Source: Agarophyton chilense (Eukaryota; Rhodophyta; Florideophyceae; Gracilariales; Gracilariaceae). Taken from it: DNA of 64,000 bases. The stretch lies in contig JARGXX010000097.1 of NCBI GenBank assembly GCA_030374765.1, positions 868,001 to 932,000 of the forward strand, in the 5' to 3' direction. Below the pieces are notes generated by a model. It had not been told where the DNA came from. It did not search any database and was given only the letters and a program-made list of their open reading frames with translations. Shown piece by piece: positions 21,598 through 33,094 of the stretch (its first letter is position 1; each line of letters starts with the position of its first letter). A program made the position numbers and the translations under genes.

Positions 21598-23250
21598 ATG
21601 CTGGAAGAAGGAGTAATCGAAGCAGCTCAATCTGCTTGGGCCTCACCAGTGGTGCTGGTTCCAAAACCTGATGGTTCTTTACGATTCTGTAGCGATTATC
21701 GAAAACTGAACGCAGTTACAGTTCGAGATACATTCCTGTTGCCTCGAATGGACGAATGTATTGACAGCTTAGGAGAAGCGAACGTGTTCACCACGTTGGA
21801 CGCCAACTCCGGCTATTGGAAGGTGCCTATAGCGGAAGAAGACCAAGATAAAACCGCATTTGCGTGTCTCGTCGGTCTCTACCGTTTCAAAAGGATGCCA
21901 TTTGGATTTAGGAATGAACCGGCTACTTTCCAGCGTACTCTGGACATTTTTCTCTCAAGATACAAGTGGAAGACTTGTTTAGTCTATTTGGACGATGTGA
22001 TCATCTTTTCCCAGGATGTGGAAATCCATTTACGACATGTCGAGGAGATCCTCAAAGCACTACAGAGCGCAGGTATCACCTTGAAATTCAAGAAATGCGA
22101 ATGGTTCGCTGGCACCGTCCGGTACTTAGGACATGTGATCAAGCTGGGACAGCTTGCCATTCAAGAGGCACAAACAGCGGCTCTCCACGAAGTACAACCT
22201 CCGTCGACACAGAAGCAATTGCGTTCTTTCCTCGGCTTGCGCAACTTCTACCGACGATTCGTGCCGCAATACTCGCATATAGCGGCACCGCTCAATGCAA
22301 AGCTGCGTAAAGGACAACCGGTACAGCTGGAACAATTCAGACAAGCTGAAGTGGAAGCGTTCGAAACGCTAAAGACAAAGATTATTACAGCCCCAGTCTT
22401 GGCGCTGCCCATCCCCAACCTGCCATACTCAGTGGATACCGACTCTATCGAGTACCAAGTAAGGTGTGCCCTTTTTCAAACACACCCTGATGGTGAACGC
22501 AAACCCATTGGTTACTGGTCAAGATCGCTGAACGCAGCTGACAAGAAGTATTCAGTTTCAGAAAAGGAATGCCTTGCAGTCGTTTGGGCTCTAACCACAT
22601 TGCGACCGTATCTCCAAGGAGAACGTTTTACCGTCAACACGGATCATTCGTCTCTACGATTGTTACTGTCCATTACAGACCCGTCTGGTCGTCTCACACG
22701 ATGGCACTTACGCCTTTCTGAATTCGATTTCGAAGTGAAGTATAAGAAGGGATTGGCCAATGTCCAAGCTGGCGCGCTATCGCGACTCAAAACACTGGGC
22801 GAAACCCAAGGCGAAATCGATGAAGAGATACCTTGCTTCTACATGGAGACCCATTCACCATCTTTTGAAGAAGAGGAAAAAGAGACCCTTGATGATTATT
22901 CGGATGCAGACCCGTTCCTTTCATTAGCAGACACTGACCCTTCAGTTCAACTCGAGCGAATCTCGTGCACTGAGCTCCTCAATGAGCAACACGCCGATAC
23001 GTTTTGTGCGTCGATACGCTCTCGTCTTAACGGGGGGGGTGGAGCTCCTTTTTTCACTCGATTCACTAGGAATACTGTTAAGACATGTCAAAAATCATGG
23101 TCAAATCGTGATTCCACACGTCTTGAAGAGTCGAGTACTCCATCTGGCACACTACAGCAGGCTGTCTGGTCATCCAGGAGGAACGAAGTTGTTCATGACT
23201 CTAAGAAGAGATTTCTACTGGCGTACTTTGGCAATGGACTGCCATGCTAA
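21598..23250 (+). pseudogene. Gypsy C reverse transcriptase and RNase H
   Basis: The RT palm has TLDANSGYW (Asp near residue 68) and VYLDDV (residues about 130-133), so the catalytic triad is present. RNase H keeps TDS (for TDAS), EKE and NTDH. It continues the protease frame after the TGA at 21526. The useful reading frame shifts at the G8 run 23032-23039 into the integrase frame, so the last 70 or so codons of this frame are out of phase. Confidence 0.88.
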
Positions 23251-24198
23251 AGTGAGGTTGTGTACAACATGTGCGAAGAATCGCGTGAAGCTTTACAAGA
23301 AGCGGAAACCGATGACGTTATTCCAGGCGAAAGCGCCGTTACAATACGTCAGTATCGAAATCCTAGGGGAATTGATTCGCTCAAGGCGAGGTTATCGCTA
23401 CCTATTGGTAATCATCAACCGCTTCTCGAGGTATTGGGATATGCCCCGTGGCACGCGCACACCCGTAAGTACAGAAATGGAACCTGAAAGCAGGAAAGAT
23501 GTTTTGGAATTTGGCCCCAAGGACTTGGAAACGAGTGCATGCGAAAGCGCGCCGTTGCCGCTTCAGGCTGAACCGTCAGGTGAAGCGCCACTCGCTGTTC
23601 CGCCGATATCGGCCCAATCCCTTGTTGGCAGGAAGAAGGAGAGGTACCGCCTCCTGTCGTGGTGCAAGCACCATCGTCCACCGAACAGCGGTCAGAATCG
23701 GATAAAGCGAAGGAACTTCATCCACGAATGGAATTGAGAAGTAGCAAGAAGTTCGCTTCTATGGAACCTGAAAAACAGGATAGCTCTTTATCTGAGAAAG
23801 GTTCTCAAGGAATGAATAAACTGTCCCTGCGGGCAGAACGACAGTTAGTCGACGAGCGAACGCTTAGCGACGCTGAGACTGCTAACACAGAGACGCTTGG
23901 GTCAGCCTGAAGGCATTTCAAACCTGTTAATAGGAGTCTCGCGCCAAGAGCGAAAGAATTGGGAAACGTCCAGGAATATGTTATGGATGGCATATGTGAA
24001 CATGGCGAGCATGAAGACACTAGAGAATTACTTTGTCGAGTCCGTTGGTACGGTTTTCCTCCGGAAGCGGATACGTGGGAACCTATAGCTCATATCCCCC
24101 GTTCCCAGCTCGTGCGACATCATCGACGCATGCGATTACCACTTCCCAGGGAGATCGACTCCTCGATAGTCGGGCTCATGGGCACATCCCATTTCTAA
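22982..24198 (+). pseudogene. Gypsy C integrase remnant and chromodomain
   Basis: The H-H-C-C zinc site is intact (HYSRLSGH...CTTC). The catalytic core starts but has Glu at the first Asp (VSIEILG) and Asn at the usual TDRFS Asp (IINRFS). After FSRYW the second Asp and catalytic Glu regions are missing, apparently by deletion. Downstream, from about 23959, the frame encodes VRWYGFPPEADTWEP, a clear chromodomain core that in chromoviruses directs integration to marked chromatin. This integrase cannot be active. The short tail to 24700 has GAGAAGCGAGAAG direct repeats. Confidence 0.82.
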
Positions 24199-24700
24199 GT
24201 ATGGGCTACAAAGGTAGTAAAAACTCGAAAGGCGAGAAGAAAACAAGAAGTCATGAAGAAGAAACGTGAAAACACGCAAGCACAGGACATTTACTGATTA
24301 TCACCTATGAACAACTCGAGAAGCGAGAAGAAAAATTGAAGAACTTGAGAAGCGAGAAGAGAAGTCAGGGACTCATTAGGCCCGGAACACCCGGTAGCAT
24401 TTGTATTGCTTTGTGGCTCGGGTGGGGCGATTGCCAAGATCGGCAGACACCGTATGATGCCGTGGACTGCTTGCTGAAGCCACACTTGCTGAAGGAACCC
24501 TGAAGGCGCGACTTAGCCGTCAAGTTTGACGGGCTGTGACCGTTGCCGTTCATCGCAGGATGTGAAAAGGCAGCTTGCGCCCGAACACCAGAGAACAGAG
24601 AACAGAGTGTGCTAAAAGAAATCATGAGAACGATGAGTACCCGGAACGCCGGTTGTCGCACATGTGGTGCACCTGTCTTGCGCCTAATACGGTTCGCGCT

Positions 24701-24714
24701 TAGCGGGGGGGGTA
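24701..24714 (+). other. Gypsy C polypurine tract
   Basis: AGCGGGGGGGTA lies directly before the 3' LTR start, the expected place for plus-strand priming. Confidence 0.75.
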
Positions 24715-25379
24715 TGTGTTATTCTACTATTTCGGCGTCCCGATGGTTTCTTTGTCGCAAAGTCGCGTTTGGAACTCATTACTGAGTGGCCTGGTCAGTG
24801 CTAGGATAAGAAGAGACATACCGCATAGGATGCCAGGATGCAGGGTACATTGTTGGGACACGTGGTATCACGAGTGGAGTGGCTTGCAACAGCGCATGTA
24901 GTGGCGATCCACGTGGAGGGCTTTACTACCCTTTGTAGATAGACGTCCATGAGGGACCATACCCATACAGTGGTTTGGCTAAGTGGCTGACCACTGCGTA
25001 TTATTTATATATTTATTTGGGCACTCACCCCGGCACACAGTATATAGTGTACCAGAGGTGAGCGCCGACTCCAAGTAAAGGAGACAACATGGGCATCATG
25101 ACTATTCTGTTCCTCGCTTAGGATTCCTTAACCGGAGATCCGGACGAGCTATAATAGATAGTCGGCCCCCAACCACTTCACGAGCCGTCTCGTACCTACG
25201 TTCCATCAACGTTTTACAGTTGCGCTGTTCACCCTCGCTGGCGAGTAGTGGCCTTACACCCCACGTCCAGCTCGCTGGTGTTGTAGCTCTACCACCCCTT
25301 TTCCTTCGCCGCAAGCGACCCATCGGCAGTCCGAACGCTGTCGCAGATGTCTGCTCTCTCCGTTAGAGCGGATACTACA
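24715..25379 (+). repeat. Gypsy C 3' LTR (665 bp)
   Basis: Starts TGTGTTATTC and ends ATACTACA, and is followed by the CTGGT duplication. Same length as the 5' LTR with no net indel. Confidence 0.92.
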
Positions 25380-25384
25380 CTGGT

Positions 25385-25847
25385 TGAAAAATTGTTAGTA
25401 CTTGTAATTGTAATTATATTTAACTTAGTACAGTAGTGCAGTGGCCACCTGGCACTGTAGTCAGTGCTGGCCAGGTCTCTGACACTAGGTCAGAGACTGT
25501 GCCTTGCTGGCACCTCCCGGGTGATCTGGAGAGTGCAGTCCACTGCATATAGGGAACTGCACCTCCCCCATCCTAATCTGATAAAGACAGGCACCATTTG
25601 GGTCACGACTATACCTTTTGGTTCATCGTTTCTCAACTACCACACAGGCTTTCCCGCGCGTTGACGCCTACCATTGTTCACCTACACAGTATAGCCTAGT
25701 TGCCCCGCCGTTTGCCCCTGCGGGTTTTCACGGTGCCCTGTTACCATCGAGGTTTATTACGTCTACCTTCTAAGTTTGAGCGTCAACAAGCTCCCTACGG
25801 TTGAGCGTCACAACGCTCCCGAGACAAGACAGTAGCACACCCCGGAG
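25385..25847 (+). other. Flank of gypsy C: presumed gypsy B LTR remainder and start of gypsy A
   Basis: No open frame of note. It has GTCTCTGAC/GTCAGAGAC arms around ACTAG (25475-25497), other short inverted motifs, and a direct repeat TTGAGCGTCA (about 25777 and 25801). The border between the two elements cannot be placed. Confidence 0.4.
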
Positions 25848-27562
25848 GTGATTGTACGACAAGATGACAGCAATGTGACGTCCTGTCTCGCAGAGAAAGC
25901 CGCCTTGATGGGAATTGGCAGAATCCAGGCTATCAAAACTACTTATCTATATGTCGCTCTCAAGAAACGCTCCAAAGCGGAAAGTTTTTCATTCAGCCGT
26001 ACATGGACTTCACCCCGAACTATTCTACATCTCTATTCGGGAAGTCCTGCTATACTCAATATCAAGTTTATGGTAGCAGATGATCAGCTCGCATTCGAAG
26101 ATCTCCACATTGGCCCCCCAGTTTTAAACCATCTCCTTGTAGGCACCCATACGCTTTGGAATCGCAACAGGTTTGCACTCGATGGGGCAGATTGTTCGCA
26201 AATAGGAAACCCGACAGTCGAATGTGACGGAGGGTATGTCAGTCGTATCATGTCCGCGCGTTTGAACCAAGAACCCACTGCAGATTGGCAACTTATTGAA
26301 GCTCAACGCCTCAGTCGTCCAACCGTAAACTACCATATGGCGAAACTGGAGCAGGACCCATTTCCAAACCCCGAATTTCTCGATCCTATTGACGGTAAGC
26401 AGCATAGCGCGATTGAGAAAGCCACAAAGAAGCTAAACAACGGCGCCAGAAGAAACGGAATGGGCAACCAAGACTTCGAAACTCTCAGACAGATTGTTGA
26501 GAAACACAAGAACATTTTTCGTGTCTCTCTCTCTGCGGGATCCCCTACTAACATCCGCCTGTTGATAATCAAGTTAATGACAGATGCCAAGCCGGTAAGA
26601 GTGAAACTGCGTAACCACTCACGCGAACAGCGAAAATTCCTTGAAGGCTTTGTCTCAGATTTGGTCCACGCCGGCATGGAGTACCCAAACCCTACTACTG
26701 CTTGGGCGAGCGCCCCACTTATCGTCTCGAAACCAAAACCGGCACGTTTCAGATTAACAGTAGACCTCCGTCCCGTCAACAAGTTCATAGTACGCCACCA
26801 ATATCCGATGCCGATTATTGAACACGAACTGGAGAAGCTCTCCGGCTTCCAGTGTTTTGCCACAATTGATCTTTCCCATGGCTACTGGCAGTTTCCGTCG
26901 CAAAAATACTCCCAAGAATTGAAGTCGTTTATAATTTCAGAGTGAAAAATATCCTCAACCCGTGTGCTACACGGAACAACCAACACGACGACGCATTTGC
27001 AGTCCGTGCCCGCCGAGATATTCCCCAAAGACCTGCGTAACCTTTTTTTTACTGGCTGGATGACATCCTATTGAATGATGGAAGCGTCAGAGGACTACTG
27101 CAAGGAATTAGAATGCTCTCCAGTCTGTGTGCCAAGTTCTTTATCCGCCTCCACCCCGAGAAGTGGATATTGTTCGAAACCTTAATCAAATGGTGTGAAA
27201 GAATCATCAGCATGGAAGGAGTACGGTATGAACCTCGACAAATGAACGGTCTACTGCATATGGAGAAGCCAGCCAATGGAGCGCACCTACAACAGTTCTT
27301 GTGCGCCATGCAGTGGGTCGAAACGGGTATAACAGGCTTTTCTAACCTCATCCCACCCCTTCATGACTTCTTGGAGCGTATATGTGAGCAACCAGGGAAA
27401 AGAACCAAGAAAGCACTTGCCAAAGTAGACCTAACTGGTCTCAGTTGGACTAAATTGGAAAGCAAAGCTTTCTCAGATTGCAAACATGCCCATGCCAATA
27501 TGGTCACTCTTGCTCATCGTGATGATGACCAACGACTCTGTGTGTACACTGACGCTTCCCAA
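25848..27562 (+). pseudogene. Gypsy A, 5' half (protease end, RT, start of RNase H), copy 1
   Basis: A 365-codon frame carries a protease tail (VADDQLAFEDLHIGPPVLNH) and RT up to FATIDLSHGYWQF (first catalytic Asp), ending in TGA at 26943-26945. A second frame holds YWLDDIL (RT motif C, near 27049) and the connection domain; the RNase H start CVYTDAS ends at the copia LTR at 27563. It resembles oomycete-type gypsy elements. In this copy the 3' half is absent because the next duplication unit begins. Confidence 0.87.
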
Positions 27563-29037
27563 TGTTCAAACAAACAGTCGTTGCCTCTCCTCGGTTTGAG
27601 AGGGTGGCGAGGTAGTAGGTTTTATATCTCCCGTAAACCCTGCAAAACCAGGAAGTCCCTTGTAGCCAGAATCACAGGGGGCCATTACAATGCCTAAAAT
27701 CACAATCTTCGCCTTTCTATCGTAACACTTATCAACACAGAAGAGGGAAAGCAAATTCTTCTCTTCTATCAACGAGCTTTTCCAAGGGAGCTATGCCAAT
27801 GCTGTTCCATCATCCTCCCCATTGGTATGGCTCTTCTTCATTTACATCAAACTGCAGAGAAAGTGGTGTTGTATTCGTAAGAGTGGTTTTGTGAAAAAAT
27901 CTGCGATCATCCATTGAGTCGGGCAGTAGAACACTTTGGCTTCACCCTCACTGACAGCGTCTCGAGCGAAATGATATCTGATCTCAACGTGTTTAGCTTT
28001 TCGCCCACCTTTAATCCACTGTAATAAACCTGTTATGTCTTCCAAGATGGGATTTTCTGAGCCCACTTCTGGCACACGGAGCTCAAGTAGTAGGGATCGG
28101 GCCCATCTTATAGCTTTGATACATTATGACAGAGCTATGGACTCTGCTTCCGTCGTTGAGGTTGCCACACCTTTTTGCTTTAGCGTTTTCCACATAATTG
28201 GGGTTCCGTACAACTTGATCACGTAGCCAGAAGTAGACTTCCGGTCAACATCGTCTGCGTCCCAGTCCGAATCAGCAAATGCGATCAAGGGGTGACCGCT
28301 TTGAGATGCCTTTTGCAATGTTATTCCTAGCGTTCGAGTTCCATTCAGGTATCGCAGTATCCTTTTGACAGCCTTCTAGTGTGCTTCTGTAGGCTTGGAC
28401 TGTGCACGTGCCAAAAGGCTCACTGATGCGCATATGTCTGGCCTGGTACGACTAGCCAAGTACATTAGATACCGAATGCATTCTTGATATAGCCCATGAT
28501 CTACAAACTCCTCGGAAGAGTTGAGTGCAGATGCTCTGATTCCATATGCCATTGGCGTGCTAATGGGACGAGACTCAGCCATGTTGAATCGCTCTAAAAC
28601 TCCCCGTATCATTGGATGCTGGTGTAAAGTCACTTCGTGGCCGTTGCGTTCGAAGTAGACTCCCAAGAAACTAGATTTGTTATCGACAGTTCTAATTTCG
28701 AAATTCTTTTTCAAGTTCTGTTGATCTTCTTCAAGCAAAGCGCCATTGACTCCCGTGAGCAAGATGTCATCGAGGTATACGATAAGCCACACCACTGATT
28801 CATCCCTTTCAAGTACATAAAAGCAATTGTCGCTCTTCAGAGGTTTAAAACCAAGTTGGAGCAATACTTTCTTGAATGTTCTATTCCAAATTGAATTCGA
28901 CTGCTTCAATCCATATATAGCTCTGCGCAAACGAAGGGACTCATCTTGTCGGAGATTTAAATCTACTCCTACTGGTGGTGACATATATATATTGGTTCTT
29001 CCTCATCAATAAGGCCAATCAAAAACGCTGACTTCAC
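27563..29037 (-). mobile_element. Copia-1, hybrid middle copy (LTR 27563-27812, pol fragment to 29037)
   Basis: Left flank is the gypsy A insertion site (CCCAA) as for the complete element; right flank is the gypsy B junction as for the first copy. At 28247 it carries A, as in the complete element (43190), against G in the first copy (13303). From 28377 it carries the TAG nonsense and later variants of the first copy. The RT and RNase H fragment (28984-27842) has the same breaks as the first copy. It is the expected product of a crossover between 28247 and 28377. Confidence 0.9.
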
Positions 29038-31827
29038 CTTTCGGAGGAGTTTGAAACTATGTGGTCAGGCCATCTGGGCCGAATTAAGGCCACACAGCAT
29101 CGCATCGAGCTCCTCCCTGACTCGAAGCCGGTTTATCAGCAACAATACCGTGCAGGTCCGAAGGCGAGAGAAAAAGAACTCAAAGAAGTGGAGCGAATGC
29201 TCCGAGAAGGTGTAATTGAACCAGCCAACTCAGATTGGGCTAGTCCCGTGGTTCTGGTTGAGAAGAAAGAGAATAACCGTATGAGGTTCTGTGTGGACTA
29301 CAGGAGGCTCAATAGCGTCACCGTCAGGGATTCGTACCCGATACCTAGAATAGATGAGTGCATCGACTCCTTGGGAGATGCGCAGGTATTTACCACGTTG
29401 GATGCCAATTGTGGTTATTGGAAGGTACCTGTAGGTGAGGAAGATCGAGACAAAACGACCTTCACGTGCCATGCAGGTTTTTTTCGCTTCACGCGGATGC
29501 CTTTCGGGTTGCGCAATGCTCCAGCCACCTTTCAAAGGGCGCTCGACATCATCCTTTCGAAGGTTAAATGGACAACCACCTGGGTATACATCGATGATGT
29601 AATCATCTATTCCAGATCGGTAGAAGAGCACTTTGCAAACGCACGCACCGTAATAACCCTCCTAGCTAAGGCGGGGTGACGCTGGAGCAACGCAAATGCG
29701 TCCTCTTTACAAGAAAGGTTGAATACCTGGGACACATCATAGGCCCTGGTACCCTTGAGGTTGCGCCAAGCAACATTAGAGCCGTACAGAAGGTCAAGCT
29801 GCCACGATCCCAGACAGACATACGATCCTTTATAGGTTTATGTAACGTCAATCGTCGCTTCGTAAAGGAATTCGGGAAAATAGCGGCTCCCCTCAACAAG
29901 AAGCTCCAGAAAGGTGATCCTGGACGGTTTGAGAATCTATCGAACGACGAAATGGATACCTTTGAGGAATTGAAACGAGCGCTGTTGTCGCCGCCAACCT
30001 TAGCGTTACCGAAAAGAGGTCTACCGTACACGCTGGATACAGATGCATCCAATGCCCAAATTGGTTGTTGTCTCATGCAGGAGCAGCACAACGGAGACAA
30101 ATTACCTATAGGATACTGGAGCCGCGCTATGAATGAGGCGGAGCAGAACTACACGGTAACCGAGAAAGAATGTCTAGCAGTAGTGTGGAGCGTGTTGATG
30201 CTCCGTCCATACCTTTATGGTGAGCGCTTTACGTTGCGCACGGACCACGACGCCTTAAGGTGGATCCTCGGACTCGCAGATGCGTCTGGTAGACTTGTCC
30301 GTTGGAGGTTGAGATTGTCGGAGTTTGAACACGACGTACAGTACTGTCCAGGTATCAAGCACAGCATATCTGATGCTTTGTCACGCTTAAACACCTCAGG
30401 GTTAGAGACAAAACCTGTGGACGATGATATCCCTTGCTTTTTGGTGTCATCAAACCAAAATGGTAGCAGCGAACACCTAGAAGGATGTTGGGACTTCCCT
30501 GAAGAAGGTGCCTTGCGAAACACCGACATGGCCACGCAGATACTGACCCTAGAGGAAACGAACGTCATGCCCGTAACCCGAGAGGAATTTCTACGAGAAC
30601 AGGTCCAGGATGCGTACTGCAGAACCCTGGCTGACCAAATTGGTTTCAAAAGGATCACCATTCGATGTGGACAACGATGGGTACATCGTGAGAAGGTCAA
30701 CCTTGGATGGTAGCCTTCAAAAGGTGGTTCCGAATGCACTGCGCCCGAGAGCCTTGTATCTCGCGCACTACCCGCGACTATCGGGACACCCCGGTGCCAC
30801 CAGGATGTATAACACCTTGCGGCAACGGTTCTATTGGCCTCATATGGCCCATGATGTCCATACCTTTGTAGGTCAATGTGAATCCTGTGTTCGTACCCGC
30901 GGTGGTATTCGAAAGCATCGAAAGTACCTCAAGCTGTTTCCAGCAGCGGGTCCGCTGGAGTTTGTTGCGATAGACCTTCTAGGACCACTTCCCAAGACCA
31001 AGAACGGGTATCGGCACATTCTAGTGATCACCGACAGGTTCTCGAAGCTCACGAGAGCGATACCTTTAAAGGAGACGAAGTCAACAACGCTGGCGATCGC
31101 GTTCCTCAACAATTGGGTCTACCCGTCTGGTGCACCACTATACCTACTTACCGATAATGGTTCAAACCTGGAATCGAAATTCTTCGAAGCAGTCTGTAAT
31201 CTCTTTGGTATCAAGCACTATTTCACTACTGTTTATCACCCGCAGACGAACGGACAGGTCGAGTGCTTTAACCACACATTGGTATCAAGGCTACGACACT
31301 ATACGGAAGAGCACCAAACTGGATGGGATGAGCTGGTGCAACCGCTCACCTACTCCTATAACCTTCAGGTACACCGGTCAACGCAGAACACTCCCTTTGA
31401 TTTGGTTCTTTCACGACCCCCCCCAGGTATTGTAGTGCAGGGAGATCATACCACCAGCACTGCAGCGGGCGCACTGGCCCCTGCCCAGGTCAAGCGGAAT
31501 ATCCTTGTGAGTTTGAGGAGGGGTCTCAAACATGCAGAGAACCGCCTCACTGTAGCCCAGAAGTGGTATAAGGGCGACTACGACCGTAGGGTAACCAAAG
31601 TGGTCTCCGTTTATTCGGGACAATATGTCTACATAGACAACCCACCTTCAGGGAAAAGACCACGACCGGGTGATGAAGCGGACGATGAAGCGATTGATAG
31701 AGATATCAATTCGAAGCATCTACCCAAATCAGTGGGACCTTCTAAGGTATTGAACGCATCAGACCACACCGTCACGGTTGACCAAGATGGAAGGCCACTA
31801 CCGAAAAGGTGTCCGCGAGCGCGCTAG
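29038..31827 (+). pseudogene. Gypsy B pol (RT, RNase H, integrase), copy 2
   Basis: Same content as the copy at 14094. This copy is better preserved: TGG at 30117-30119 joins RT connection and RNase H in one 345-codon frame (29676-30713). With C8 at 31417-31424 the integrase frame 30610-31827 is uninterrupted for 405 codons, including zinc site, D-D-E core and C-terminal tail. The frameshifts near 29673 and 30650 remain, so no full polyprotein can be made. Confidence 0.9.
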
Positions 31828-32214
31828 TTACACTGCATCGCCCTCATGACGGTCCCTACCTGAATTGTTGTCGCTCAATCGTGCGCCGACGTCGTCGCGC
31901 GCCCTCCCCAACCGATAATGGCGCCAAGTTCTGAACCTCAAGAGATCGCGCGTCGCGCACAGACACCCCTCCAAACCCCGCCCCGCTGTCGCTCGCTTCA
32001 ACTCTATGGTTCGATGGAAGGAGACCCGGGGCGGGCCTCACGGGTAGGAAGGGGGTCTGTCATATAGTGGCGGAAGGGCTGACTTTTGACCTTGTCAATA
32101 TACTAAACTGACATTGTAGGTGATGGATGCAAGGGATCATCGGCCATGCATCTCCGGACGAGCTACCATCTAGCTGTTGTCAGCCACGTGTAGTGTTGAA
32201 ATGTACCTTCTGGT
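31828..32214 (+). other. Gypsy B 3' region, copy 2
   Basis: Counterpart of 16885-17271, with the same polypurine tract and presumed LTR start at about 32058. No gene. Confidence 0.5.
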
Positions 32215-33094
32215 TGTAGTATTCTAGTACTTCGGCGTTCCGATGGTTTCTTTGTCGCAAAGTCGCGTTTGGAACTCATTTCTGAGTGGCCTGGTCAGTG
32301 CTAGGATAAGAAGCGACATACCGCGTAGGATGCCAGGAGGCAGGGTACATTGTTGGGACACGTGGTATCACGAGTGGAGTGGCTTGCAACGGCGCATGTA
32401 GTGGCGATCCACGTGTCTGGTTTTACTACCCTTTGTAGCTAGAGGTCCATTAGGGACCGTACCCATACAGTGGTTTGGCTAAGTGGCTGACCACTGGGTA
32501 TTATTTATATATTTATTTGGGCACCCACCCTGACACACAGTATATAGTGTACCAGAGGTGAGCGCCAACTCCAAGTAACGGAGACAACATGGGCATCATG
32601 ACTATTCCGTTCCTCTCTTAGGATTCCTTAACCGGAGATCCGGACGAGCTATAATAGATAGTCGGCCCCCAACCACTTCACGAGCCGTCTCGTACCTACG
32701 TTCCATCAACGTTTTACAGTTGCGCTGTTCACCCTCGCTGGCGAGTAGTGGCCTTACACCCCACTTCCAGCTCGCTGGTGTTGTAGCTCTACCACCATTT
32801 CTCCTTCGCCGCAAGCAACCCATCGGAATTCCGAACGCTGTCGCAGGTGTCTGCTCTCTCCGTTAGAGCAGATACTAGAAGTGGTCTCCCGACTTATAAC
32901 CACTGTGGTCAGCCGCACTGAACAATTCGTTCCTGGAACGTGGAATCGATATCGATACTTGGAAGAAATGGAATCACGACAGCTATTGTTTATCGAACCA
33001 TCTCCGGCAATTGCAGATTTCATCGTGGTTGAACACGTGGTCGACAAGTCGAAGACACCATTTTGTTCGCACCTGGACTCAGGTTTGGTCTAGG

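Larger units (their letters stand above)
17272..25379 (+). mobile_element. Gypsy C, complete 8.1-kb chromodomain Ty3/gypsy retrotransposon, copy 1
   Basis: Two 665-bp LTRs flank gag and pol and are bounded by the target duplication CTGGT (17267-17271 and 25380-25384). A primer site follows the 5' LTR and a polypurine tract precedes the 3' LTR. Coding order is gag, zinc knuckle, protease, RT, RNase H, integrase, chromodomain, as in chromoviruses. The LTRs differ at about 35 positions by eye (near 5%), and the coding region is broken, so the insertion is not recent. It lies inside gypsy B. Confidence 0.93.
12619..27562. repeat. 14.94-kb segmental tandem duplication, copy 1
   Basis: The block 12619-27562 recurs at 27563-42505, and its first 1.48 kb again at 42506-43982. 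The offset is 14944 bp up to the C-run at 16473 and 14943 bp after it. About twenty substitutions separate the two full copies. Order in the unit: copia-1 3' part, gypsy B, gypsy C, gypsy A 5' half. The left edge is exactly a copia-1 LTR end. Confidence 0.95.
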
